Below are positions 1 to 11,152 of a stretch of 64,000 nt of DNA, in pieces. Both the position numbers and the translations under genes were made by a program. The notes under the pieces were generated by a model that did not search any database, was not told the origin of the DNA, and worked only from the letters and a program-made list of their open reading frames with translations. Source of the DNA: Bemisia tabaci (lineage: Eukaryota; Arthropoda; Insecta; Hemiptera; Aleyrodidae); assembly GCF_918797505.1 (NCBI RefSeq), contig NC_092795.1, positions 20,757,131-20,821,130 on the forward strand. Direction: 5' to 3'. Every line of letters begins with the position of its first letter. Within the stretch, counting starts at the first letter, position 1.

Positions 1-1730
1 TAATCCGAGATCTCCAGAGCAGGACTCACCTCACACCTCGAGCCTGGAGTCGCTTACATGCCGTATATCAAACTGGATCTCGGATGCCACGGGGAGGGAT
101 TTTCGGCGACTTGTGTGCTTCACATTGATCCGCAGACGAATTTATTTGAGTTGGCACGGCCTGATAGATTGTCCCTTGTTCCAGCCTCGGCTCCGCCCCG
201 CATACAAGAAATAAAATTCCTAAAATATCTTAGCGCGGTGTCTGAACGCTCACTCGTGTTGGGAGAACGGAAGCCGATTCTATAGATCGCGCCGCTATCG
301 AGAATGGATGGAGATGAATAAATCTACCTTGAGGTGATCAAAAACATTAAATCGCTGAAGTATTCAATTTTTTAGAATGCTATGGGGAAGGTAAATGTTA
401 ATAGAAAACGAATATTCCGAGAAAATTGAAATATTTATGAATAGGACAGTAATAGGACACCTTTAGCTTGTGCATTCTCTATTTATACAATTTTTGAAAA
501 GTATCCATCAATTTCACAATTTGTATACAAAAGTTTATCAGTTTGGAATCTTTTTCCACGATAGTTATTGTAGTTTTGAATTTGTCGAAGGAGAGTAGAG
601 TTCCTTTTCATTTGAAACTTTTTGAAGTCTTTAGGCAGTTTCAAATAGCGTCATTGTGAAAAAATCGAACTCACTGAAAAGTTATTAAAATAAAAATATA
701 CAGGTGATTCAAAACAGGTTTCATACAGGCGAATCAGGTGATTTCGTTCATTTTGGGATTCAAAACTGCGAGAAAAACGGATTTCTTGGCTCATTATTAT
801 TAACATTGTTTATCTCAACACTAATCTCTTCTTTTTTAAGTTTTTCAACCACTAACCACAAGCCACTAGGTAGCACTTGTCCACGAAGCATTCAGAAATT
901 TATTTTACATCGTTACTCGATCGACATAATTTAGAGAAAACAGCCAGGCTACGGGTTTCATTAATCTCCACACTTTTGCATAGTCCTCAAGTCGATAAAT
1001 TGTTTCATCCACTAATGAGGCACCGGTTAATCCGACAGCTGTAAGCAAAGAGCCTCTCTGCATACCAAAAAGAGCTCTTTAGCAGGTACATGTTCATTAC
1101 GAGATCTTGCTGCCGACAGAAGCGCTTCACTTAATGCCGTCCAATTAAATGTAAAATCGAACCGGGAAGTTAATTTCACGCTGAGCATATTCGCCAGAGT
1201 GGGTCAAAGCGTATCTTCGATTTTTACGACTTATTAAAATCAGATATTAGCTCCACCCAGCCCCCGGCGCGGGGGAGGGAGTCGGCCCGAAGGGTTTGCG
1301 GGGGTGGTTATGAGGGGGGTGGATATGAGGGTAGGGGCGAAGGCGGGGGCGCAATATCCGGGCGCGCCGCGCCGGCCGGTCTGGACTCCCGGGAGGGTGG
1401 AAACTGTCAAGCAGATGATGGATCATGGACACTGATGTATCGAGCGCCCACAGCTAAGCTCATGGTTGCCGAATCGGGCCGAGGCTTCGACTGTCTGTGC
1501 AGTCCATGCGAACCTCGTTGTTTTGTTCTTAATTGTTTTGTAATTGGGAAAAATTTTGGATTGCCCTCAACAATAAACCATAAAAATTTGAAAAAAATGG
1601 TTTCACATTAAAATTCATAAAAAGCTCTTACCCAATTCATTTCAACACTCTATTCAGGGATTAAAGGATACACATGTATGCTAAAATCTGCACTAGTCTT
1701 TTTTTTATAATATTTTGACTGTCGCTTACC
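1..1730. other. Unassigned stretch, no gene recognised
   Basis: I see no supported gene or transposon here. A 75-codon plus-strand frame (58-285) carries no known motif. A minus-strand donor-like GGTGAGT is formed by bases 24-30, so an exon edge near the left end is possible but has no second boundary. Bases 1253-1405 are a sharp GC-rich patch of purine-rich runs and GGCGCGCC-type CpGs inside AT-rich DNA; its role is unknown. Confidence 0.4.
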
Positions 1731-1732
1731 TT

Positions 1733-1989
1733 AGGCTGATTTTTGAAATTGGTAGACAAAGCTGTAGACAAAGAAGACCAAAGGGATATGAAGGGATCCT
1801 ATGGGTGGGTGTGGGTGGTTGCAATGGACAAAGTTGATAGGTAAAAGACTAACTAACGGCAACCCACGAGGGACCCTGCAGTTAGTCCATCATTTTCTCT
1901 CTTAGTCCATAGGAACCACCCATTTCAACCAAGGATCGCTCCATATTCTTCATGTCCTCTTTGTCTATCAGTTTCAACAATCAACCCGC
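1733..1989 (-). mobile_element. Fold-back MITE, GGCTGATTATTGA family, copy 1
   Basis: The two halves are inverted copies: the left arm reads GGCTGATT...GTAGACAAAGC, and the right arm, read on the other strand, begins GGGTTGATTGTTGAAAC. The centre, around CCCACGAGGGACCCTGCAGT, is not palindromic and gives the orientation. Relatives lie at 10470-10731 and 23532-23803 in the opposite orientation. It codes for nothing. I could not define a target-site duplication, so the superfamily is open. Confidence 0.75.
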
Positions 1990-2747
1990 TGGGGTTGGTT
2001 CTATATTCCGATTCGTTGGTATTTTATAATGTTTTACTTTGATTGTATCCTTTGTATCATCTTAAAAGCAGGAGTAAATGAACAAATAGAATATGTATCC
2101 TAATTTAGCAACATCGAACTAAGTTCAGTTGTTGGTTGCCTTTCGCCGCTCACCTCCCGCCTTGACTCTCAGTTTACCTTTAGCCATGACCGTGAGTCAG
2201 TATTGCCGAATTATTGGGGTGAAAATAAAAGCTAGGATGAGTAGACGAAACAAGAGCACCTTTACAGGGGGACAGGGGGAATATCGACACAACACTCACA
2301 ATCAGAGGTCTCTTGCGGGGCCTAAAGTAACCAGACCAGCAGCCTCTGGTGTCAAAACTGCTGTCAAACTTGCAATAATTTACCAGAAATTTTTAAAAAT
2401 TGTCGAAAAGTGAAACTCTTGATAAAATTTCTGTGAAGAAATTTTAACGAAGACCTGAATTTGCTACCCTTTGTGTGTAAAGGAAAAAGGAAAGAGGAAA
2501 GAGGGGGGAAAACAGGAGGACTATATGTTTTCCGGTTTACCTGATTAGTATTTTTGATGCCCTTTAATTATACTGCATATTTGATCAAATTTCCCTCGCT
2601 TTGTTGCGTATGCAATTTGATCTCCGTGAAGTTAAAATAGTTGCTCGATGTCTCATGAAACTGTTGCTCTTTTTGTTCCATGTAACATACTGTAAATTTC
2701 GAGCAAACTGTACGCCCCCTAACTGCCTCGCAGTCTAACCCTTTTTA
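1990..2747. other. Unassigned stretch
   Basis: No gene, repeat family or RNA recognised. The 94-codon frame at 2129-2413 has no recognisable domain and is within chance length. Confidence 0.4.
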
Positions 2748-2749
2748 TA

Positions 2750-2886
2750 GACTACATTTTGCAATTCTGAACTATAATTTTTGGCTTGTTTGTAAAAATA
2801 CTTATGTGTGTAGGGGAACTAATGGCACATACTTTGTTTCTAAACGGAGCCAGATATCATAGTTCCCAATTGCAAAATGTAATCCA
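2750..2886. mobile_element. Short palindromic MITE, GACTACATTTTGCAATT family, copy 1
   Basis: The left arm GACTACATTTTGCAATT with AACTATAA following is mirrored by the right arm ending ATTGCAAAATGTAATCC. The arms are about 40 bp around a poorly paired core. A second copy with the same arm sequence is at 28323-28466. Non-coding. Confidence 0.7.
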
Positions 2887-2888
2887 TA

Positions 2889-3934
2889 TTATCTTAAGCA
2901 AATCTACTGGTTAGTACTCTTGTGAATAATTAAAGCCGTAAGGCAAAAATTCTGAACCACCGCAATCGAGATTCAGAGCTGTTCGGTTTAAAGAGTGGAT
3001 GGCATTTGTAAAGTTAGGAGAAACCCAGAAAATTTTACAGAGCCGTGGAAAGTTAGAAAATTTTAAATTACAATTAAATTGCCCCGTTTTAATATTGTGC
3101 GAGATCTAAATTAACCGAGGAGAGTTTCACTGATTATCTGTGAAATACGAAGAAAATGACGTCTCCCTCCACATGGGTGACTAATAAGGAGAAAAGATAA
3201 GCTCAATATTCCCGATAGGGGGATCGTCGGTTGATACCACCGAGTTTCCGGGCTTGGTAAAGTACTCGCGGATACTGCTCGGCAAGCAAACGCTTGAATC
3301 AGGAATCGTCAAGCGATCGCAGGCTGTCCTCGCCAACGAGGAGACATAAAATCTGTTGTAACTTTCTGTCGGGCAGACGTGCATATGTAATCCACCCCGA
3401 ACGGCAAAAACGACGGATCTCGGTGGAACTCCCATTGGAGGTGGGCGGTTCTTGGGTAGCGAGGTTGTTATCACCTTCACATCTGTCGCTGCCACCCCCT
3501 TTCGACAGAGCTGTGGCTTCCCACGTATTATAAGGCAATAAAAATACCCGACGGAGCACGGACGCTTTGCATCCCCTGTTTCTCCACTCGCCCCGCCCCC
3601 GCACCTATCCGAGGAGTTTATCACTTTCTCGGCTCTAATAAGGTCTGTAAACAGTTCGAAATGCCGGCGATTTCCTGTTGCTTGGTTTATTTTTAACGAT
3701 GTAAGTCGCCCGAGTTTCGCCGGCGCTCCTCGAAGAACCTGACGGAAAATCGTTTGTCGTTGGAGATAGTGTTAGACCTCTGTCCATGGGACTCTTTCGC
3801 GCGATTGGATGTTGCAACGAGTTTTATCTCAGAATCTCGAGAAAGCATGGAACCCAGGAAAAAAGAACCTTTATCTCCAGAGTCAATTTTTTGTTTTTGC
3901 GGTTTTAGTAATAACCAATTGGAAAGTAATTGCT
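2889..3934. other. Unassigned stretch with a GC-richer patch
   Basis: Bases 3181-3624 are richer in CG and stay open in several frames on both strands (longest 147 codons, minus). That pattern fits low stop-codon density in GC-rich DNA better than a gene, and I recognise no motif in any frame. Nothing else is supported. Confidence 0.35.
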
Positions 3935-3942
3935 AATGTGAG

Positions 3943-4839
3943 CAGGGCCGGATTTACTTACTTGCCGCCCAAGGGCCGCCTGTATTTTGCCGCCCCCTTC
4001 TCATTAGTTTTGAAACATCGATAAAAACCATCAAATGAACGTGCCAGCGGGTGAGGGGTGCATAAGACGCGTTTACTCGTGTTGGTCACATTTTTTGCGA
4101 AAGCCCTGTCAACACTTCTTGCAAAAGTTCGCGGAACTTTGTGCGAAAGTTAAGTTTCGTAAACCTATCTCTGTGTGGACGAGGCCTCCCATTCATAAGA
4201 AATGAACGAAAAAATTATGAAAGAACAAACATAATTGTGCATTTATGATTTTAACTTCCGCCGCCGCGCCACGCTGACCGCACCGCGTTTGGCGCAATGC
4301 GTGAAGTATTCCGACAGTCTTGTAGGCGCTGTGAGTTTCACGCCGACCGCTCCTGAACGCACTTTGTTTGACGCAATGCGTGAAGTATTCAAGCAGTCTT
4401 GTAGGCGTTATGCGTCTTATGCTGATCGCACTGTATTTGCCGCAATGCGTGAAGTATTCGTGCAGTCTTGTAGGCGCTAATATGTGTTAAATGCCGATCG
4501 CCGCGCCGAGGGCTTCTCCTTTTCATCTCAAGTCCTCGTCATCATTTCTCTCTAAGTCGCGCCGTTCCTGGCAAAATTGCGTGTTTTAACTATTTGGTTT
4601 CTCTCTTAACTTGAATAATTAAAGGTGCTGTCTCTTGCATCTCTGAAAGACGACAAAATTAGAAATTATTATACTCTCAGGAAATGAGAGATTTTGTCGC
4701 CTCCTCTCGTTTGTGATTTTTTTTCTAAATCCGATTTCTTTTTATACCTACATTTAAAAAAATTGCAAAATTTGCCGCCCCCTATAGATTTGCCACCATG
4801 GGCCGCGGCCCATGTGGCCACTTCCTTAATCCGGCCCTG
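3943..4839 (+). mobile_element. Non-autonomous hAT element, copy 1
   Basis: The element begins CAGGGCCGGATTTA and ends TTAATCCGGCCCTG, an inverted terminal repeat typical of hAT transposons. It is flanked by a perfect 8-bp duplication, AATGTGAG, at 3935-3942 and 4840-4847, which is the hAT signature. At 897 bp with no transposase frame it must depend on an enzyme supplied elsewhere. The interior holds GC-rich subterminal blocks (GCCGCC repeats) and a tandem repeat at 4293-4480. A second copy of nearly the same length is at 58334-59228. Confidence 0.9.
4293..4480 (+). repeat. Internal tandem repeat of the hAT element
   Basis: Three units start with CGCAATGCGTGAAGTATTC at 4293, 4372 and 4441 (spacings 79 and 69 bp) and each continues to CAGTCTTGTAGGCG. 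The same array is in the second hAT copy (58675-58870), so it predates their spread. Because units are near multiples of three bases, they read as a repeating peptide (MREVF..SCRR); this is an artefact of the repeat, not a gene. Confidence 0.8.
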
Positions 4840-5155
4840 AATGTGAGAGCGGGAAGAATGATAGCTTTTGCCATATTCGTAGACATTTCCGTAAATGTAT
4901 TTTTGGTGTCAGCTAAAGAATCGACCATTTTTCTTGCTCAGTGTATCAAGTTTTGTGGTAACACCACTTAAATGCTGATCTTTACCATGAATGTATAATT
5001 CTGCATGTGCGCTAAAATCAGCAACACAGAAATATGATCAAATCAGAGACAGTCAATTTTAGAGATTTCCCAATCCCCAATTGAGTGTTTTAATAGCATG
5101 AGTCAAAAGTCCAGAGTCAATACTTGAGTTTTCATTTCAAAACACTTCTAAGTAA

Positions 5156-5368
5156 CACTGGAAAAAAAAACACATTGAATCTAGAATCCAGACTCTTAAA
5201 AACATTGACAAGAAAAGGACTCTTGATTCAATCAGATATTTAAGCTTAAATCAAAAGGAAATCCGCTCAAGTTAAGAGGCTTGGTTCTTGATTTAAGCAA
5301 AAATCCGAATGAATCAAGAGTATTTTTTCTTGTCGATGTTTTTAAGAGTCTGGACTCTAGATCCAATG

Positions 5369-5401
<33 letters not shown>

Positions 5402-5408
5402 CCCAGTG
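5156..5408 (+). mobile_element. Fold-back MITE, CACTGGAAAA family, copy 1
   Basis: Begins CACTGGAAAA and ends with a T tract then CCCAGTG, flanked by AA on both sides (2-bp target duplication). Inside are about 100-bp inverted arms around a loop containing GGAAATCCGCTCAAG. The T tract at the right end has expanded to about 31 bases, making this copy longer than the other four (32463, 44724, 57833, 60191). No protein is encoded. CAC...GTG ends with very short duplications fit the EnSpm/CACTA (CMC) group; that assignment is inferred. Confidence 0.85.
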
Positions 5409-7183
5409 AATGATTTTAGGACTGATGACTCCCGACACTCAAAAGGGAATTGGTTCCAAAATTCGATCGTCCATCGAAGCCTTAAGCCCAAAGTCGCGTG
5501 TTTCTGATGGGTTAAAAGCCCTCTTGTCCCGCGAACGACACAATCCTTGTCCTCAGTTGCTGTGCGTTCCTCAAAACCATCGATGAAGTCATTGCTTTGC
5601 TTACTCACGTTCGGACAATGAACGGGGAAGCGCCGCTCCCCCCCCTCCCCTCCTCACGTAAGTTGTCCTGCTACAGACAGATGGCGTCAAATCGTATTCG
5701 AGTGATTTCTTATAAGCTCCTCAAGTGAGCGGATTTCTCACTTTTTTGACAGCGCTCAAGTCGAGCGCGGAGAATAAATTTGAATTTTAATGAGAGCAGT
5801 GCGGTTGTACCGCGCGACCGGCGAGTTGTCATCATTCAACAAATCGGCTCCGTGTTTTCACTCAACACTCAACGCTAGACGAGGTCCGCGGAACGTAGCG
5901 AGGCATCACATCGCCGGATACCTCCAATCGATTCTGTCGCCAGCCGTCCTAACGTGACACCAAGTCCCGATTTGAATTGATTCGAATCGCGGCTCCTCCG
6001 TCCAAAAAAAACCTATCTTTATCTTTTTTCGAGCCTCGAAATACGGGGAGATTAATACGCAACGAGGGTCTTTCCATTTATAGTTACGAGCTTTTATCGG
6101 TAAATCGAAGGAATGGACCCTCGAGTAGCAGTAGCCTACCCCCACTTCAGAAGCGCTCTGTCACTCCGTGAAATTCCTTCGGGTATCAACGTGGTGGGAG
6201 GCGGCTCTGGACCTGGCTCCAGTTATGTTGTTTATTCAAATTAATTCGGAATAAATCTCCCTGAATATCAACAAATCCTTATCCACGACGCATCTTGAAA
6301 GTAACAGATTTCCTTGTTAATATCGTTGAAAAATCTCAGGATCTGGTACGAGTTGGGTCTTGTGTTCGGATTAAAAAACGACTGTCAAGAGGAACATAAA
6401 GGTTTTAAGTCCAAGACGAACACAATCACATTTTTCAAATCATTTCTCTTCTGCCTGAGTTCCTCCTAGTAAATAAAGTAGGGTCCTTTTTGACTGCTTC
6501 CTCCTCTCAAAGTTGACTTCCGCTTTCGACTCAACTTTGAGGAGCTTCAGGCGGAAAGATATAAAATATCGGTCTTTTATTTTCAGATTATTATTAATAT
6601 CAATTTTTATTTTTTGAAAGTAAGAAATATGAAAGCATCTGAAAATCAGAAATTATAAAAGTTGTAGGGTCGGACTAGCTTTACGGACTAGTTGGGTAGT
6701 GAAGTGGCGATCGCTACCTGAGCCTCGAAGCCTGCAGGTCCCCGGACCTAGATGATTATAAAGGCGAAAAGGTGAAAAAAACGGGAAAACAGGAGACAAA
6801 CAAAATCACTGAAATCTTGTGGAAACTTACTCTGAATAAAAATTACTTCTTGCATTGTAGACTGAGGCCCAACCATGGGACAATTAGGAGTCCAGCCTTG
6901 TTTACACACTAAAAAAATTACTTTTAAGTTAATACATTTTAATTATGTGTTTAGCTGTTTTAATTATTTGTATTTATTTATTTATGTGTTGTTTTTTTCT
7001 TAATCACACTTATTCCGCGATACATAAATACAGCAATTTAGGAATATAAATTGTCCCACAGAGAGATTTCCAAGTGATGATCAGCAAAATATCTTGCTGC
7101 AATTAAAAATACGAGGTAACGTCACCGCCAAACGTCCTAAACGGTCGCCGGATGTTTGGTGAATTTTCCTGCTTTCTTCCTGG
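5409..7183. other. Unassigned stretch
   Basis: No gene recognised. A perfect-looking small hairpin sits at 6501-6544 (arms CTCCTC.CAAAGTTGA and its complement, loop of about 12 bases). Bases 6900-7030 are strongly AT-rich. The rest is mixed sequence with only short frames. Confidence 0.4.
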
Positions 7184-7430
7184 AGCAATCGTTATATCTG
7201 AGAGTGATACCGCACTATTCGGCCACGTGGGAGCTCGGGTTGCCTACACTGGAAACTGAAGGCAAACAGACAGTGAGATGAATTCATCGTTCCGGTGAAT
7301 TATTCCCGCCTCCTTTCTAGAGCAATCGTGACATCTGAGAGTGATACAACTATTCGGCCACGTGGGAGCTCGGGTTGCCTACATTGGAAACTGAAGGCAA
7401 ACCGACAGTGAGGTAAAGTCACCGTTCCAC
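7184..7430 (+). repeat. Two-unit tandem duplication, 137-bp period
   Basis: AGCAATCGT...ATCTGAGAGTGATAC starts at 7184 and again at 7321, and both units carry the identical CTATTCGGCCACGTGGGAGC followed by GGAAACTGAAGGCAAAC. The units are close to identical, so the duplication is fairly recent. No reading frame spans both units. Confidence 0.8.
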
Positions 7431-7769
7431 ACACCACGCTTCCGTGATTTTGTTTCTCCACGTAAAGAGTACATATTTTGAGAAAATTTTAAGGCGCATG
7501 ATGTTGATTCATCCAGGGGATTTTAAACCACTGCCGTGCGATAAGTGGCTTGGGAATACCACTACCACCCGTCACCGTTGCATATCACCGTTGATATGCA
7601 AACCACCGAAGTCTGATGGTACTTCCGAAACTTACGCTCCTGATATTAACGAAAGAGGTACGTCTAAAGACTTCTATGGTGCGAAGTTTGTAATCTCACT
7701 GACGTTTGTGACATGAGACCAGGGAGACGGGGACGTCTTGATTATCCTGGTAAAGAGACTGGAGCCGTG

Positions 7770-8022
7770 CTGCCGTGGTAAGGAAAAACGTCGTATGAAC
7801 CTTCAGGCGTTGCCAAATTGTCTTTGATAAAACACAAATTCCCTGGTAAAATCATGAATATTTTTCTTCCAGTTTTTCAGAGAATTTCGTTCGTATTTTG
7901 ATCTAAAGTTCCCGAAAATTTCAAGGAAAAATATACATAATTTTCCTCAAGAAGAAGCATTTTATCAAAGGAAATTTGGCAACTCTCGAATGTTCATACG
8001 GCGTTTTTCCTCAGCATGGCAG
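7770..8022 (+). mobile_element. Fold-back MITE, CTGCCGTGCTAAGG family, copy 1
   Basis: Starts CTGCCGTGGTAAGGAAAAAC and ends with the inverse, ...TTTTTCCTCAGCATGGCAG. The whole 253 bp folds on itself with arms of roughly 120 bp. A 4-bp duplication, CGTG, flanks it at 7766-7769 and 8023-8026. Copies at 10897 and 42324 share the interior (TTGCCAAATTTCC...TTTGATAAAA). No coding capacity. Confidence 0.85.
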
Positions 8023-8026
8023 CGTG

Positions 8027-10469
8027 AAAGGTGTAAGGTAAATGAAAACCAATAGCGGGCTCCCAGCCACGCAACAAGGTGCCGGCTCCGCGCGCGATGC
8101 AGCGAGGCGGCAAGCGGGGCACGTAATAAAACTTGGATTCGCGTCAAAATGAAATACTTTGAAAGTTTGAAAGCCAACTCTCGTATCGCTCATTCGGACG
8201 GATACCTTTTCCATGACAACAACGAGTCTGCGCTCCACGCGGCCTATTCAATAAAATGTTTCCGCGGGTCGAGCTGTATCCCCTCCGTCTAACAGAAAGT
8301 ACAAAAAGATATTCCCTCTCTTTCATCGTTATTACTATTATTATTACCCGCATCCTGTGAATATACTCGTCTTTCGTATGGAGATGAAGATGACGCGTGA
8401 AATTCAACTGTAGCGCTGCTATTCCGCGGATTTTATTGGAATGTTTAAATCGTTCTTGAAGTTTTGAAGCGCTGATGAGTTGCGATTGTCTCGGGTAACA
8501 TGCGCTTTAGGTAAAAAGGGCAAATACCGTCACCAAAGTTTCGGGTTGGCACTGGCCCTGCCTGGATCCGTGTAATATCCTTGGTTTTAATTACATGTTG
8601 AAATAACTTTATTTCAAATCCAAAGTTAAATACCTATATTTTTATATATTTTTAAATTAAAGACTATCAACTTTATTTAGATACATAGCTGGTATTTCAA
8701 TTTATTTTACTTTAACACTTAACTTTTAAAGTTTTTTATTGTTTAAATTTTAATTTAAATTATTAAATAATAAAACAACATGGAACTCAAGGGCTGGTGC
8801 CTACCTAAAATCTCGGTGATATTATTCCACGACCCAGCTCTGGAATCGCTTTTTCGGTGCAGAAGAGACCACGGTATGCACCGACTCTATGGGGTGAAAG
8901 ACGTCACCCATTACAAAGGGTTGATTACGTGTGATTAATCCTGCAGACTGGAAAAAATAAAAAGGTATTTTAATACATAAATTACCCAATCTGCCTGATT
9001 GCCGGACCTGGTAGACAGTTCTTTATAATATTCGGATGGAAGAAATTATTTGCACAGAAAATCGGAGAATTTAAGAAACTCGAGGCCCAGTGTAGCGTGA
9101 CTTACTGCGTGATTGTTCGGAGATAGTCGTATTTTGATGCTAAAGTAAGACCCGTTCTTTGAGTTGAGCTACTGAAATACATTTGTGAGAGACTCGTTTT
9201 TTTCCTTGAGGAGGCAAAAATGGAATATTGTCTACCTTCCAAAATGAAGGCGCACTGAGGGCATGAAGACCAACGCACTATCTCACAAGCACTATCGAGC
9301 TCCGTGCAAGCTTCCCCTAATTTTCCGTCAAAAATGCTGCTGATTTAAGTGTATTTCCTCCTATTCGATTCATTCTCCTTGACTTGCATCGTTTGCGATC
9401 GCACTATTTCCCCCTTTTTGCTTTCTTTTCTCGCGCAAGGAGATAAAGATTTTCATTGAATCGGCATCTCTTGGAATATAAAACCGTTTGAAAAGGAACT
9501 TCCTCGTATATGCGAGTCTACAATGGAAGAATAGAAGCACAAAAGAAGTATAAAGGGACGCGCCGAAATTTGGATCAGTAGAATGGGGTGTTTTATGAGT
9601 CTTTAAATGTAATAAAAATACACTGCACAAAACACAACTTGGAATGAATTAAATGCCTACCCTCCGCCAAGAATACGTGACTCATCTCACTCATCCTCTT
9701 TCTTTTCCCCTTCTTTCCTATTCCGTTTATTGCTATACTTACTTCGCAAATTCGTTCAGCAGCCTATTTCTCTTAATCGGAATGGTTTTCATTTGTATTA
9801 CTTACTACGTAAAGGTGTACTATAATTTTAGCGTTGCCCACAGGAGAAAAAGGAAATTAAGGACGACAGGGCCAATTATCGGATGACGATTTCGATTCGC
9901 TGGTAGATGAATCTCAGACGCTGTCTAGCATGCATGTGTGCGTTATAAAGACTGTAATATGATGACGTCCATAAAATATGTAACGCTAAATTTTGGATTT
10001 TTGACCACCTCCCTCTTCCCCTGGTAACGCTTGTGAATCTGTAAGCCTGTACCCTTAGACACGTCAGAACAAAATGGTGTTAGGGTTTCTTCAACCCCTC
10101 GCCCCCTAGATCGTTACGTATTCTTTGAACGATCGCCTTGTTCTCTGCTTATGTTTCTGTCAGGTTTTTTGTCTTTTCGTCTTCCTCTGTTTTTTTTTTA
10201 AAGTTATTTCAACAACCTGTGTCGCCAAAAAAAATTAATTTGAACGAGCCTGAGCCTACGGTGGCTAGGACGTCTTCTCTATACATTAATTTTGAATTTT
10301 CAGGCGTATTAGCTTTTTGTTTTTTGTTTGTTTGTTTGTTTTTTTTTTGTTAAATTTATTCTCTATCCCTCTTAGTCCTCGAATTTGAGAGCCGAGTCTC
10401 CTTGAAACTTCAAACCGGTAAGGTTACTTTTACGATATTTTCCGGAAACGAACCTTCCTAGCCGTCTTG
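8027..10469. other. Unassigned stretch with an AT-rich block
   Basis: No gene recognised. Bases 8575-8785 are an extreme AT-rich block of TTTAAATT-like runs; it could be an old, unrecognised element or simple low-complexity DNA. Other parts have only short frames. Confidence 0.35.
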
Positions 10470-10731
10470 CTGGCTGATTACGGAAGTTGATAAACAAAGC
10501 GATAGACAAAAAAGGCATAGACACACAAAGCGATCCTATTGGTTAAAATGGGCAGTCATCATAGACTAAATAGGAAAATGATGGACTAACTGTAGGGTCT
10601 CTCACGGGTCGCTGTTTGTTAATTTATTACTTACCTCCTTTGTTCATTGCAACCACCAATAGGATGGCTTTATTCTCAGCGTGTCGTCTTTGTCTATTGC
10701 TTTGTCAATCAATGTCAATAATCAGCCCGCT
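10470..10731 (+). mobile_element. Fold-back MITE, GGCTGATTATTGA family, copy 2
   Basis: Left end GGCTGATTACGGAAGTTGA, right end TCAATAATCAGCCCGC; arms carry TAGACAAAG motifs and GATCCTATTGG. The loop GGGTCTCTCACGGGTCGC is on the opposite strand from copy 1 and on the same strand as copy 3. Non-coding, about 262 bp. Confidence 0.75.
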
Positions 10732-10896
10732 GGGCTGTGAGGGGTCCTCCTAGGCCCTCTCGAAATTTTTCTTCCGCCCCCTTAACTTCTTTCCGGATCC
10801 GCCACTCCCACTCCCACAATGCCACAAAAGTTAGCCTTCCTTCCGATAAACCGCCTAATTAATAACGCGAGGCGGCTGTTTCGACGGGGCGCCAGA

Positions 10897-11148
10897 CTGC
10901 CGTGCTAAGGAAAAACGCCGTATGAACATTCGAGAGTTGCCAAATTTCCTTTGATAAAATGCTTATTCTTGAGGAACATTATGTGTATTTTTCCTTGAAA
11001 TTTTCAGGAACTTCAGATCAAAATACGAACAAAATTCTCTGAAAAATTGGAAGAAAAATATTCATGAGTTTACCAGGGAATTTGTGTTTATCAAAGACAA
11101 TTTGGCAACGCCTGAAGGTTCATACGGCGTTTTTCCTTAGCACGGCAG
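10897..11148 (-). mobile_element. Fold-back MITE, CTGCCGTGCTAAGG family, copy 2
   Basis: Starts CTGCCGTGCTAAGGAAAAAC, ends TTTTTCCTTAGCACGGCAG. A perfect 4-bp duplication, CAGA, lies at 10893-10896 and 11149-11152. The interior runs in the opposite direction to copy 1. Near-perfect palindrome, no frame. Confidence 0.88.
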
Positions 11149-11152
11149 CAGA

